Source: Bacilli bacterium
GTDB taxonomy: Bacteria; Bacillota_I; Bacilli_A; RFN20; CAG-826
Length of the DNA: 64,000 nucleotides
Assembly (NCBI GenBank): GCA_016302065.1
Contig: JAEDOI010000002.1
Location: 1 to 64,000, forward strand
Direction of reading: 5' to 3'
Shown: positions 33,770 through 42,724 of the stretch, piece by piece
Position numbering within the stretch: position 1 is the stretch's first letter
How the letters are laid out: each line of letters opens with the position of its first letter
The notes under the pieces: model-generated
Told to the model about the DNA's origin: nothing
Seen by the model: only the letters and a program-made list of their open reading frames with translations
Databases searched by the model: none
Position numbers and translations under genes: made by a program

Positions 33770-35763
33770 TAATTTTCCTCCTTTAATTCTTTAACACATG
33801 AAAGAATATATTCTTTTAAATCATTAGCAGTAAAATGATATTTCTTTACAACATCACTTGCTTTACCACTAGCACCGAAACGATCAATACCAAAATTAAA
33901 TCTAGCATATTTACCCCAACCAAATGTTGAAGCCATTTCTACGCTAATTCTACGGTTATAAAATTTAGTTAACACGGATTCTTTATATTCTTTGCTTGTT
34001 GAATCAAATAATTCAAAGCAAGGCATAGAAACAACTCTAATATCTAATTCATCTTTTAATAATTCTTTAGCTTCTAAGCATAATGAAACTTCACTTCCAG
34101 TTCCAATAAGGACGATATCTGGTTCTTTTTCTTCTTTTGAAACAATGTAAGCACCATTTTTAACACCTTCATAAGAAGATGAATTTTCTAAAATTGGAAG
34201 ATTTTGACGACTTAAAATAATACAACTTGGAGATTTTGTACTTTCAAGAGCAATTTTATATGAAGCAAATACTTCTTTATTATCACATGGTCTAAACACT
34301 AATGTATTAGGAATTGAACGAAGCATAGCAAGTTGTTCAATTGGTTGATGAGTTGGACCATCTTCTCCAACCATTAACGAATCATGTGAGAAAAGATAAA
34401 TTTGAGGTAATTCCATTAATGCTGACATTCTAATTGCAGGTTTTAAATAGTCGCTAAATACAAGGAAACAACCAGCATATGTTCTTAGTCCACCATGAAG
34501 AAGCATACCATTGCTTGCAGCAGCCATTAAAAATTCTCTAATACCCCAGTTTATATTTTTTCCTTCTAAATGTTCACTTGTAAAATTAACTTGATTATCT
34601 AAAGAAGTCATTACACTAGCGGCAACATCAGCACTACCACCAACAAAATTTGGAAGCATTTTTGAGAAATGATTTAAAACTTTTTGACTACCTTTTCTTG
34701 TAGAATCTTCTTTTAATTCTTTAAATTCTAAATTTTCACCAACTAATAAAGATGACACATCATTATTTTCTAAAGCTAAAGCTTGCTCTACTAATTCTTT
34801 ATTAGTTAAGGAATATTCTTTTAATCTTTCATTATATTCTTTTTCTTTTGTAATTCCTCTGTTAACAAAAGTAGCAATTAAATCTTCTTTTACTTCTTCT
34901 GGAACAAAGAATTCTTCATGATCAAATCCATAACTTAATTTAGTATTTTTTCCATCTTCTTCACCAAGTGGAGCGCCATGTACCTTACTTGTTCCTTGAT
35001 TTTTACTTCCATAACCTATTATGGTATCGCAAATAATTACTGTTGGGTTTTCAACACTTTCTTTAGCGATTTTTATAGCTTTTTTAATATCTTTGACGCT
35101 ATTTCCATCTTTTACATAAATTACATCCCATCCAGCACTAAGAAAACGATCTTTAACATCAGTGTTATCACTTTGAGCAAGAGGTCCATCAAGAGTTACA
35201 CTATTTGAATCATAAAATAAAATTAATTTATTTAATTTCATGAATCCTGCATATGTCAAAGCTTCTTGGGAGATACCCTCTTCTAAACATCCATCACCAC
35301 ATAAACAATAAGTATAGTGATCATAAACTTCACTACCATACATTTTTCTTAATTTAGCTTCAGCCATAGCAATACCAACAGCTTCAGCTATACCTTGACC
35401 TAAAGGTCCACTGCTAGCATCAACTCCGCTAGTAACATGGATTTCAGGATGTCCTGGAGTTTTGCTATCAAGTTGTCTAAAATTCTTTAAATCATCAATA
35501 GTTACATCATATTGAGCAAGATGAAGCATTGCATAAAGAAGCATTGATGCATGTCCTGCGCTTAATACAAAACGATCACGATTTCTCCATGAAGGATTTT
35601 TTGGATTTGCATTTAAATAATATTTGTAAAGAGTATAAACAATAGGAGCAGCACCAAGAGCAGTACCTGGATGACCACTTTTTGCTTTATTAATACCATC
35701 AATACAAAGACTACGTAATGTAGCAACGCCTAAAACATCAATTTTCTTTTCTCTTAAATTCAT
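33769..35763 (-). CDS. tkt: Transketolase
   Basis: 664 residues, full length. Thiamine-diphosphate enzyme of the pentose-phosphate pathway; it also supplies the precursors of DXP for the MEP pathway seen elsewhere in the window. Cofactor motif GDGCLEEGISQEAL near residue 153, start motif AKSGHPGTALGAAPIVYTL, ligand HGAPLG, and transketolase motif GGLRTYAGCFLVFSDYLKPA near 430. A good Shine-Dalgarno (AAAGGAG) precedes it. It lies two bases from aspS. A transketolase inside this otherwise informational operon is unusual. Confidence 0.94.
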   Translation of the reverse strand: MNLREKKIDVLGVATLRSLCIDGINKAKSGHPGTALGAAPIVYTLYKYYLNANPKNPSWRNRDRFVLSAGHASMLLYAMLHLAQYDVTIDDLKNFRQLDSKTPGHPEIHVTSGVDASSGPLGQGIAEAVGIAMAEAKLRKMYGSEVYDHYTYCLCGDGCLEEGISQEALTYAGFMKLNKLILFYDSNSVTLDGPLAQSDNTDVKDRFLSAGWDVIYVKDGNSVKDIKKAIKIAKESVENPTVIICDTIIGYGSKNQGTSKVHGAPLGEEDGKNTKLSYGFDHEEFFVPEEVKEDLIATFVNRGITKEKEYNERLKEYSLTNKELVEQALALENNDVSSLLVGENLEFKELKEDSTRKGSQKVLNHFSKMLPNFVGGSADVAASVMTSLDNQVNFTSEHLEGKNINWGIREFLMAAASNGMLLHGGLRTYAGCFLVFSDYLKPAIRMSALMELPQIYLFSHDSLMVGEDGPTHQPIEQLAMLRSIPNTLVFRPCDNKEVFASYKIALESTKSPSCIILSRQNLPILENSSSYEGVKNGAYIVSKEEKEPDIVLIGTGSEVSLCLEAKELLKDELDIRVVSMPCFELFDSTSKEYKESVLTKFYNRRISVEMASTFGWGKYARFNFGIDRFGASGKASDVVKKYHFTANDLKEYILSCVKELKEEN

Positions 35764-35764
35764 C

Positions 35765-37510
35765 TTATTCTCCTTTATCTATTTTTATTCCAAGAATTTT
35801 AAGTTGTTCTTCACTAACTTCGTAAGGGGCATTTGTTACAGGACAAATTGCATTTAAATTTTTAGGGAAAGCAATAACATCACGAATATTATCGGTTCCA
35901 CTTAAAATCATCGCTAATCTATCGAGACCAAAAGCTAAACCTCCATGTGGAGGAGTTCCATATTTTAATGATTCAACAAACCAACCAAATTTTTTATTAA
36001 TTTCCTCTTCGCTTAATCCTAAAATTTCAAAAATTTCTTTTTGAACTTTTTGATCATAAATTCTTAAACTTCCACCACCAGCTTCATAACCATTGATAAC
36101 AATATCATAAGCGTAAGCATAAACTTCATATGGTTTTTCTCTTAATTTATCTAAGTCTTCATCACAAGGTCTTGTAAATGGATGATGGCAAGGAGTAATA
36201 GTTCCATCAAGCTCGCTCCTTTCAAATAATGGGAAATGAACAACCCATAAAAGATCGTATGTTCCTTCTTTTACTAAATTTAATTCTTTAGCAATTAAAC
36301 TTCTTAATGCTCCAAGACCAAAATTTACATCTCTTTTAATTTCACTAGTTGCTAAAAATATAGCATCGTTTTCCTTAGCTTCCATTGTCTTAATTAAAGC
36401 TTCTTTTTCAATATCACTTAAAAACTTGGCAACACTTCCTTCAAGAGTATTGTTATTAACTTTAAGACAAATAAAACCTTTTAAGTTGAATTTTTTAGCT
36501 AATAAATTATATTCATCAGTCTTTTTTCTAGAAAAATGAGCATTACTATTTTCTACTTTTATTGCTTTTACATATTTTGATTCTTTGAAACCATTAAATT
36601 CACAATTTAAGAAAATATCTTTAACATCGTGAATTTTAAGATCAAATCTTGTATCAGGTTTATCACTTCCATAAACATTTACAGCTTCATCGTATTCAAT
36701 TTGTCTAAGTGGAAGTTTTACATCGTAATTTACTATTTCTTTAAATAACTTCTTTAAAAATCCTTCAGCAATAGAAATAATTTCATCTTGATTTAAAAAA
36801 CTAGTTTCAACATCAATTTGGGTAAAATCTGGTTGACGATCAGCTCTAAGATCTTCATCTCTAAAGCATCTAGCTATTTGATAATATCTTTCAAATCCAC
36901 TAACCATAAGCATTTGCTTATAAAGTTGAGGCGATTGAGGTAAAGCATAAAAACTACCTTTATGAATTCTTGAAGGAACTAAATAATCTCTTGCGCCTTC
37001 AGGAGTTGATGGAGATAAATATGGAGTTTCAACATAAATAAATCCATTAGAAGAAAAATATTCATTAGTAATATTAATAATTTTACTTCTTGTTAAAAAT
37101 TTCTCTAACATGCAATGTCTTCTTAAATCTAAGTAACGATATTTCAATCTAATATCTTCACTGGCGTTAGAATCCTCTTTAATATAAATTGGAGGTTGAC
37201 AAGCTGTATTAATTAACTTAACGTTACTAGCAATAATTTCAATTTCACCTGTTTTTAAATTTGGATTAGCAGTTGCTCTTTTTGAAACAACACCACTAAC
37301 TTCAAAAATATATTCGTTGCCAATATTATCAATTTTGACTTCGTCATTATTTACAAGAATTTGAACAATTCCAGTTCTATCACGTAAATCAATAAACATG
37401 ATTCCACCATGATTTCTAAATTTAGAAACCCAACCAATGACACTTACATTTTTATTTAAGTCATTAATTGTAATTTCTCCACAATAATTAGTTCTATTAA
37501 ATTTTTCCAT
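35765..37510 (-). CDS. aspS: Aspartyl-tRNA synthetase
   Basis: 581 residues, bacterial type with N-terminal OB anticodon-binding domain, class II core and inserted GAD domain. Motif 2 is seen in RCFRDEDLRADRQPDFTQID near residues 213-232 and motif 3 in GLAFGLDRLAMIL near 522. The start WVSKFRNHGGIMFIDLRDRTG is the typical OB fold. It follows hisS by three bases; the hisS-aspS pair is conserved in Bacilli. Whether it also charges tRNA-Asn cannot be told. Confidence 0.94.
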   Translation of the reverse strand: MEKFNRTNYCGEITINDLNKNVSVIGWVSKFRNHGGIMFIDLRDRTGIVQILVNNDEVKIDNIGNEYIFEVSGVVSKRATANPNLKTGEIEIIASNVKLINTACQPPIYIKEDSNASEDIRLKYRYLDLRRHCMLEKFLTRSKIINITNEYFSSNGFIYVETPYLSPSTPEGARDYLVPSRIHKGSFYALPQSPQLYKQMLMVSGFERYYQIARCFRDEDLRADRQPDFTQIDVETSFLNQDEIISIAEGFLKKLFKEIVNYDVKLPLRQIEYDEAVNVYGSDKPDTRFDLKIHDVKDIFLNCEFNGFKESKYVKAIKVENSNAHFSRKKTDEYNLLAKKFNLKGFICLKVNNNTLEGSVAKFLSDIEKEALIKTMEAKENDAIFLATSEIKRDVNFGLGALRSLIAKELNLVKEGTYDLLWVVHFPLFERSELDGTITPCHHPFTRPCDEDLDKLREKPYEVYAYAYDIVINGYEAGGGSLRIYDQKVQKEIFEILGLSEEEINKKFGWFVESLKYGTPPHGGLAFGLDRLAMILSGTDNIRDVIAFPKNLNAICPVTNAPYEVSEEQLKILGIKIDKGE

Positions 37511-37513
37511 AAC

Positions 37514-38800
37514 TTACTCTTCTTTTATTAAAATTTCATCTAAATATTCTATTAAATCATCAATCTTAACGGTTTCTTGTTCTTTTAAGGCAAGATTTTT
37601 AACAACAACTTCTTGATTTTTAATTTCATTTTCTCCAAGAATTAATGCAAGTTTTGCTCTTCTTCTTTCAGCCTTTTTAAACATTTGAGACATATTTTTA
37701 TTTTCTAAACATACCTCGCATGCATAACCTAAACTTCTAAGTTTATTAGTAAACGATAACGCATAAGGAATATTTTCACTTCCTATTGGAAGCACATAAA
37801 TATCAAGCATTGTATCTTCAAGATCAATTTCATCAAATAAAGAATCATCATTCATAACTGAAACCAAACGTTCAATTCCCATTGCAAATCCAATACCTTC
37901 AATATCTGGTCCTTCAAGCTCTTTTACTAACTTGTTGTAATGACCTCCAGCTCCAATTGCTCCATAGTTCTTTCCTTGTTTTGAAGTATAATGGAATTCA
38001 AAGACAACTCCACTATAATAATCTAATCCTCTAACTAATGAATCATCTACTTCATAATTTACTCCATTAGTAGAAAGGATATTTTTAACTTCTTCAAACG
38101 AATTTCTCGCTTGTTCTGTTAAGAAATCACTCATTTTTGGAGCATTTTTCACTATTTCTTGATCGCTAGGATCTTTACAATCAAGAATTCTAAGTGGATT
38201 CAAATTGTAACGTTCGTGACAATCAGCGCACATTTCTTCAAGATGATCTTTGAAATAGTCCTTTAAAACTGTTTTATAATTTAATCTACTCTCTTCATCA
38301 CCAAGAGTATTTATTTTTAAAGTAATATTTTTAAATCCAAGCATCTTCAATGCATTATATGCAAGAATAATAACTTCACTATCTCTATATGAATTATTTA
38401 CACCAACACATTCAACACCAAATTGATTAAATTGACGATATCTTCCTTGCTGAGGGCGTTCATATCTGAAGCAAGGCCCAACATAATACGCTTTTTTTGG
38501 ATAATCTTGTTCAATAAAAAGTTTATTATTAACCATACTTCTTACAACACCAGCTGTTAATTCTGGCCTAAGAGTAATACTTCTATCTCCTTTATCAAGA
38601 AAAGTGTACATTTCTTTTCTTACAATATCGCTAGAATCTCCAACAGATCTTGTAAACAAATTGCTAGCTTCAATAATCGGAGTTCTAAACTCTTTAAAAC
38701 CATAAGTTTCAGCAACCCTAATTAAAACTTGTTCTACGTATGTATATTTACTAGCTTCATCTAATATAACATCGTGAGTTCCTTTTAAAACAGTAATCAT
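37514..38800 (-). CDS. hisS: Histidyl-tRNA synthetase
   Basis: 428 residues. Class II synthetase with KGTHDVILDEASKYTYVEQ at the start, motif 2 in GPCFRYERPQQGRYRQFNQ near residues 109-127, the His-specific LVRGLDYYSGVVFE near 259, and a C-terminal anticodon-binding domain. The promoter (TTGTAT, 17 bases, TATAAT) lies inside a 27-bp palindrome just upstream and GGAGA precedes the ATG. First gene of the long minus-strand operon down to the ABC transporter; relA upstream lies in the same direction. Confidence 0.94.
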   Translation of the reverse strand: MITVLKGTHDVILDEASKYTYVEQVLIRVAETYGFKEFRTPIIEASNLFTRSVGDSSDIVRKEMYTFLDKGDRSITLRPELTAGVVRSMVNNKLFIEQDYPKKAYYVGPCFRYERPQQGRYRQFNQFGVECVGVNNSYRDSEVIILAYNALKMLGFKNITLKINTLGDEESRLNYKTVLKDYFKDHLEEMCADCHERYNLNPLRILDCKDPSDQEIVKNAPKMSDFLTEQARNSFEEVKNILSTNGVNYEVDDSLVRGLDYYSGVVFEFHYTSKQGKNYGAIGAGGHYNKLVKELEGPDIEGIGFAMGIERLVSVMNDDSLFDEIDLEDTMLDIYVLPIGSENIPYALSFTNKLRSLGYACEVCLENKNMSQMFKKAERRRAKLALILGENEIKNQEVVVKNLALKEQETVKIDDLIEYLDEILIKEE

Positions 38801-38807
38801 ATTTAAT

Positions 38808-38854
38808 TCTCCAAATCAAAATTATTATATCTAATATTTAGATATAATACAAAA
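38808..38854 (-). promoter_or_regulatory. hisS promoter inside a 27-bp perfect palindrome
   Basis: TATTATATCTAA (38823-38834) and TTAGATATAATA (38838-38849) are perfect complements around TAT. On the minus strand TTGTAT (38847-38852) and TATAAT (38824-38829) are 17 bases apart, so the dyad fills the spacer and the -10. The predicted start is near 38817, with GGAGA just after. A weak relA terminator is the alternative reading, as a T-rich stretch follows. Confidence 0.6.
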
Positions 38855-38884
38855 GAAACAAGGTTAAAAATAAAATATTTAATG

Positions 38885-41110
38885 CTAATGAAATACTCTT
38901 TTTATTTCATTAACTGATCTGATATTTTTTAAAGCGACAAAAACTTTTTCTAATTCATTTAAATCTTCACAATATACTTGGCAAGAAACAGAACAAGAAA
39001 AGGTTTCAGAATGCAATTTAGCACTTATTTCAGTACATTTAATACGAAGCGAACCAAGAACGGACATAATGTCAACAATTAAATTATCTCTATCGCTACA
39101 CTCAATTAAAAGATCAACAGGATATGATTTGCTTTTTAAATTTTGTTTCCAATGAACATCAATAAGACGTTTTGTAACATTAGAAATATTTGGACAATCA
39201 CATCTATGAACAGTAATTCCCATCCCTTTTGTTACATATCCAATGATTCGATCTCCTGGAATTGGGGTGCAACAATTGCCTAAAGTAATTTTAAGTCCAC
39301 TTTCATTATCAACTGTTACTGGGCAATTATCATTATCAAAGTTTTCTTTCTTACTTAAATTGACAGCATTATCAATTTCTTTTCTCTTGAATCCAATAAA
39401 GTCGGCAATTTGACTAGGGTTTGGATTATGAGAGGCAATTGCAATGAATAAATCATCTAAAGTTTTACAATGGTAGTTATTTAGTACATTATTAGTAGAT
39501 ATTAAGTCTATCGCTTCTTTTTCTTCTGCGCCTCTATCCTTAAAAAAATCAAGACAGGATTGTCTTCCTTTATTAATTCTATCTTCTCTAAGAAGAGATT
39601 CGTTTCTCTTTATTAAAAATTTCTTAATATTAGTTTTTGCAGTATTTGTTTTAACTAAATTTAACCAGTTTTCATTTGGCCCAGGTGCATTATTTGATGT
39701 TTTAATTTCAACAACATCACCAGTTTTTAATTGAGTAGATAGCGGCACAAGGTTGTTATTAACCATAGCTCCAGTAATTGAAAGACCAAGTTTTGTATGA
39801 ATTTTAAAAGCTAAATCAATAGGAGTTGATCCACTTGGCAAATCTATAACTTTTCCTTTTGGAGTAAAGACGTATACATTTGCTTCAAAAATATCTTTTG
39901 TTAAAGATTCCATATAATCTTTTGCAGATTTATCTTGATTTTCAGTAGAAATAGAAACAAAATCTCTAAACCAATGTAACTGTTCTTCAATTTCTCTTTG
40001 TTCCTGCTTAGCATTATAATGTGAATTTTCTTTATATCTCCAGTGAGCAGCAACACCGCTTTCAGCAACCTCATCCATTTCATGAGTTCTAATTTGAACT
40101 TCAAATATATTACCATCACCACTCATAATGGTTGTATGTAAAGATTGATACATGTTTGGCTTTGGCATGGCAATATAATCTTTAAAACGACCAGGAATTG
40201 GTTTGAAATTTGAATGAATTAAACCTAAAATTTCATAACAATTGATTTCAGTTTCTGCAATAATTCTAATCGCTAAAACATCATAAATTTGTTCGAATTT
40301 ATGACCTTTTTGATACATCTTTTTGTATATCGAAAATATTGACTTAACCCTTGATTCAATCTCAATCTTAAAATTAGCTGAAATTAAAATATCAGCAATT
40401 TTCTTTTTTAAACTATTAAGTGCTTTACTACGATTTTTAATATTTTTATTTAAATTGTCTAAAATATTTTGATATTCAACTGGATGTTCTATTTTTAAAG
40501 ATAAATCTTCAAGTTCGCTTTCAATTTTATAAATACCTAAACGATGAGCAATTGGAGCAAAAACTTCAAGAGTTTCTTTAGCTAAAGCGTGTTGTCTTTC
40601 AGGTTTTAAAGCTTCAATTGTTCTTAAATTATGAAGTCTATCGGCTAATTTAATGATAATAACACGTAAATCTTTAGCCATTCCAAGGAAAATTTTACGA
40701 TGATCTTCAGCTTCAAATTCTTCTTGAGTGTTTCTTGAGAGCTTTAATCTTTGAATTTTAGTTAATGCATCGACAATTCTTCCTACTTCTTGCCCAAAAA
40801 GTCTATTAATATCTTCAATAGTAACTTCAGTATCTTCAACAACATCGTGTAAAAATGCACTACATATTGTAACAGGACCACTTTGAAGAGAAGCACAAAT
40901 ATAAGCGACCTCAATTAAATGTTGAACATAAGGCTCACCACTTTTTCTAAAAATTCCATCATGTTTTAAATTAGCAAATTCATATGCTTTTTTAATTAAT
41001 TCTCTATCTGCTTCTTTAAAAATATATCCATAATAAATTTCCCTTACATCTTCGAAGGTATGCATTGGATAACCGCCATTTGGCACTAATTTTTTAACAT
41101 TTTCTTCCAT
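38885..41110 (-). CDS. relA: Bifunctional (p)ppGpp synthetase/hydrolase (Rel)
   Basis: 741 residues. Makes and degrades the stringent-response alarmone. HD hydrolase domain with FLHDVVEDT near residue 86, synthetase domain with RIIAETEINCYEILG and KDYIAMPKPNMYQSLHTTI, EVQIRTHEMDEVAESGVAAHW, then TGS, a zinc-finger-like region (NCCTPIPGD, HRCDCPN) and ACT. Both catalytic halves look intact. A TAAAAT on the minus strand (41117-41122) ends six bases before the ATG with no Shine-Dalgarno, so a leaderless start is possible. recJ lies upstream; apt, usual between them, is absent. Confidence 0.94.
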   Translation of the reverse strand: MEENVKKLVPNGGYPMHTFEDVREIYYGYIFKEADRELIKKAYEFANLKHDGIFRKSGEPYVQHLIEVAYICASLQSGPVTICSAFLHDVVEDTEVTIEDINRLFGQEVGRIVDALTKIQRLKLSRNTQEEFEAEDHRKIFLGMAKDLRVIIIKLADRLHNLRTIEALKPERQHALAKETLEVFAPIAHRLGIYKIESELEDLSLKIEHPVEYQNILDNLNKNIKNRSKALNSLKKKIADILISANFKIEIESRVKSIFSIYKKMYQKGHKFEQIYDVLAIRIIAETEINCYEILGLIHSNFKPIPGRFKDYIAMPKPNMYQSLHTTIMSGDGNIFEVQIRTHEMDEVAESGVAAHWRYKENSHYNAKQEQREIEEQLHWFRDFVSISTENQDKSAKDYMESLTKDIFEANVYVFTPKGKVIDLPSGSTPIDLAFKIHTKLGLSITGAMVNNNLVPLSTQLKTGDVVEIKTSNNAPGPNENWLNLVKTNTAKTNIKKFLIKRNESLLREDRINKGRQSCLDFFKDRGAEEKEAIDLISTNNVLNNYHCKTLDDLFIAIASHNPNPSQIADFIGFKRKEIDNAVNLSKKENFDNDNCPVTVDNESGLKITLGNCCTPIPGDRIIGYVTKGMGITVHRCDCPNISNVTKRLIDVHWKQNLKSKSYPVDLLIECSDRDNLIVDIMSVLGSLRIKCTEISAKLHSETFSCSVSCQVYCEDLNELEKVFVALKNIRSVNEIKRVFH

Positions 41111-41130
41111 AACTAAATTTTAATATACCC

Positions 41131-42687
41131 TTAATTTTTTTCAAATGAATTAACAACAAATTGAGCACTTGAAAATCCATTAAATTCATTTAATTCTAGA
41201 CTTCCAAACAATTTAACATTTTTATAAGTTAATATTGTTAAATCAAAGTTAAAATAAACAAGCGAAGACTGAAATGCTAAGCTAGTAATTATGTGTTTAT
41301 GGTCTCTAGAAAAAGTAAATTTAGAAGTATTAAAAGAATCTATTTCAAAAATAGGTTTATTAAATCCCATTCCAAATGGTCTAAATGAATTTAAGATTTC
41401 TAAATTTTTTAAATTAACCTCAGTTAAGTTAATATTGATAGTTTTTTTATCTTCTTTAATAAATTCGTGTTTAAGAGCAATTTGATTAAATTTTTCTTTA
41501 AATTTTTCAAAATCATCTTTTTTAATAGACAATCCTCCAGCTTGAGCATGCCCACCACTTGTAAGAAGAAAGTCTTTTAACTCTTCAAAAGCTTTTACAA
41601 CATTAAAACCAGGCTTACTTCTAATACTTCCTTTTAAGACGTCTTCTTTTTTACTATCCACAAAAATAATAGTAGGTTTTTGATATTTTTCTAAAAATTT
41701 ATTAGCTACAAGACCACATAATCCTTCTTTAATATCCATTTTTTCAATTATTGAAGGCATCGAGTCATCTACATTAACCGTTAACATTGCTTCATTAATT
41801 AAATCTTTTCTCTTTAAATTAATTTCATTAATCCATTCAACTCTTTTTAAAATTTGAGTTTTAGAATCGGTTGTAAAATATCTAACAATGTTAAAAAGTG
41901 AATTATCTAAGGCAATTCGACCTATTGCATTAATTTTCGGAATTAAATTCATGGATAAATCACTTTCAGTAATTGCTGAATGAGAATTAATCAAAGAAAC
42001 AATATTAAAATACTTATTTTTATTTAAATTCCTTAATCCGATTTTAACTAATTCACGATTATAATCTTTTAATTCCATTAAGTCAGATAAAGTAGAAATT
42101 GCTCCTAAAGTTGCTAAATAATCATCATCCCTATTTAAAAATACTCTCGAAAGATAAAAACTTACACCTCCAGCACTGAGATTTATTTTTCCAAAATTGC
42201 TAACAATAGGATGAAGAATAAATTTAGCATTAGGTAAAATATCTTCCTTAGTATGATGATCAATAACAATACATTCCATATTTAAAGAATTAAGATAATC
42301 GATTTCATCAACTAATGTAATTCCGTTATCAACACAAATTATAAGATCATAATTTAATTTTTTGAATCGATCAATATTAGCTTTATTTAATCCATATCCA
42401 TCTATTTCTCTATTTGGAATATAAAACCCTGGAGTATATTGTTTATATTCATGAAGCATATTAAAAATAATTGAGGTAGCCATAATACCATCACAATCAT
42501 AATCTCCATAGATTAATATTTTCTTTTTTTGATCAATTGCTTGTTTTAAATATAAAGCAACATCCTCTATTCCATCAAAAAATTTAGAATCTTTTAATGA
42601 TTCATAACTAGGTTCCTTAATCATATCTAAATATGAAGAAGGATCTAAATCATAATATTCTAAAATTTTAGTTAAAAAATCTTTCAT
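41131..42687 (-). CDS. recJ: Single-stranded-DNA exonuclease RecJ, short form
   Basis: 518 residues, well below the 780 or so of Bacillus RecJ, so the C-terminal extension is lacking. It trims 5' single strands in recombination and repair. DHH/DHHA1 phosphoesterase motifs: GDYDCDGIMATS near residue 60, DNGI, IDHHTKED near 142 and GGHAQAGGLSIKKDDF near 383. The OB domain follows (GFNKPIFEIDSF). Between relA and secDF, the same order as Bacillus minus apt. A terminator hairpin separates it from secDF upstream. Confidence 0.9.
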   Translation of the reverse strand: MKDFLTKILEYYDLDPSSYLDMIKEPSYESLKDSKFFDGIEDVALYLKQAIDQKKKILIYGDYDCDGIMATSIIFNMLHEYKQYTPGFYIPNREIDGYGLNKANIDRFKKLNYDLIICVDNGITLVDEIDYLNSLNMECIVIDHHTKEDILPNAKFILHPIVSNFGKINLSAGGVSFYLSRVFLNRDDDYLATLGAISTLSDLMELKDYNRELVKIGLRNLNKNKYFNIVSLINSHSAITESDLSMNLIPKINAIGRIALDNSLFNIVRYFTTDSKTQILKRVEWINEINLKRKDLINEAMLTVNVDDSMPSIIEKMDIKEGLCGLVANKFLEKYQKPTIIFVDSKKEDVLKGSIRSKPGFNVVKAFEELKDFLLTSGGHAQAGGLSIKKDDFEKFKEKFNQIALKHEFIKEDKKTININLTEVNLKNLEILNSFRPFGMGFNKPIFEIDSFNTSKFTFSRDHKHIITSLAFQSSLVYFNFDLTILTYKNVKLFGSLELNEFNGFSSAQFVVNSFEKN

Positions 42688-42697
42688 ACATTAGTTT

Positions 42698-42720
42698 AAA
42701 AGGCGATGTAAATCGCCTTT
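42698..42720 (-). terminator. Terminator hairpin between secDF and recJ
   Basis: Stem AAAGGCGAT / ATCGCCTTT with a 4-base loop, directly after the secDF stop on the minus strand. The following T-run is short, so it may act only in part. Confidence 0.65.
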
Positions 42721-42724
42721 ATTA

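Noticed and set aside
34978..35208. 76-residue plus-strand frame inside tkt
   Set aside because: Antisense shadow of a conserved transketolase region with no translation signals.
39482..39503. Two TAGTA units 11 bp apart in relA
   Set aside because: Only a pair within coding sequence, no third unit in phase.
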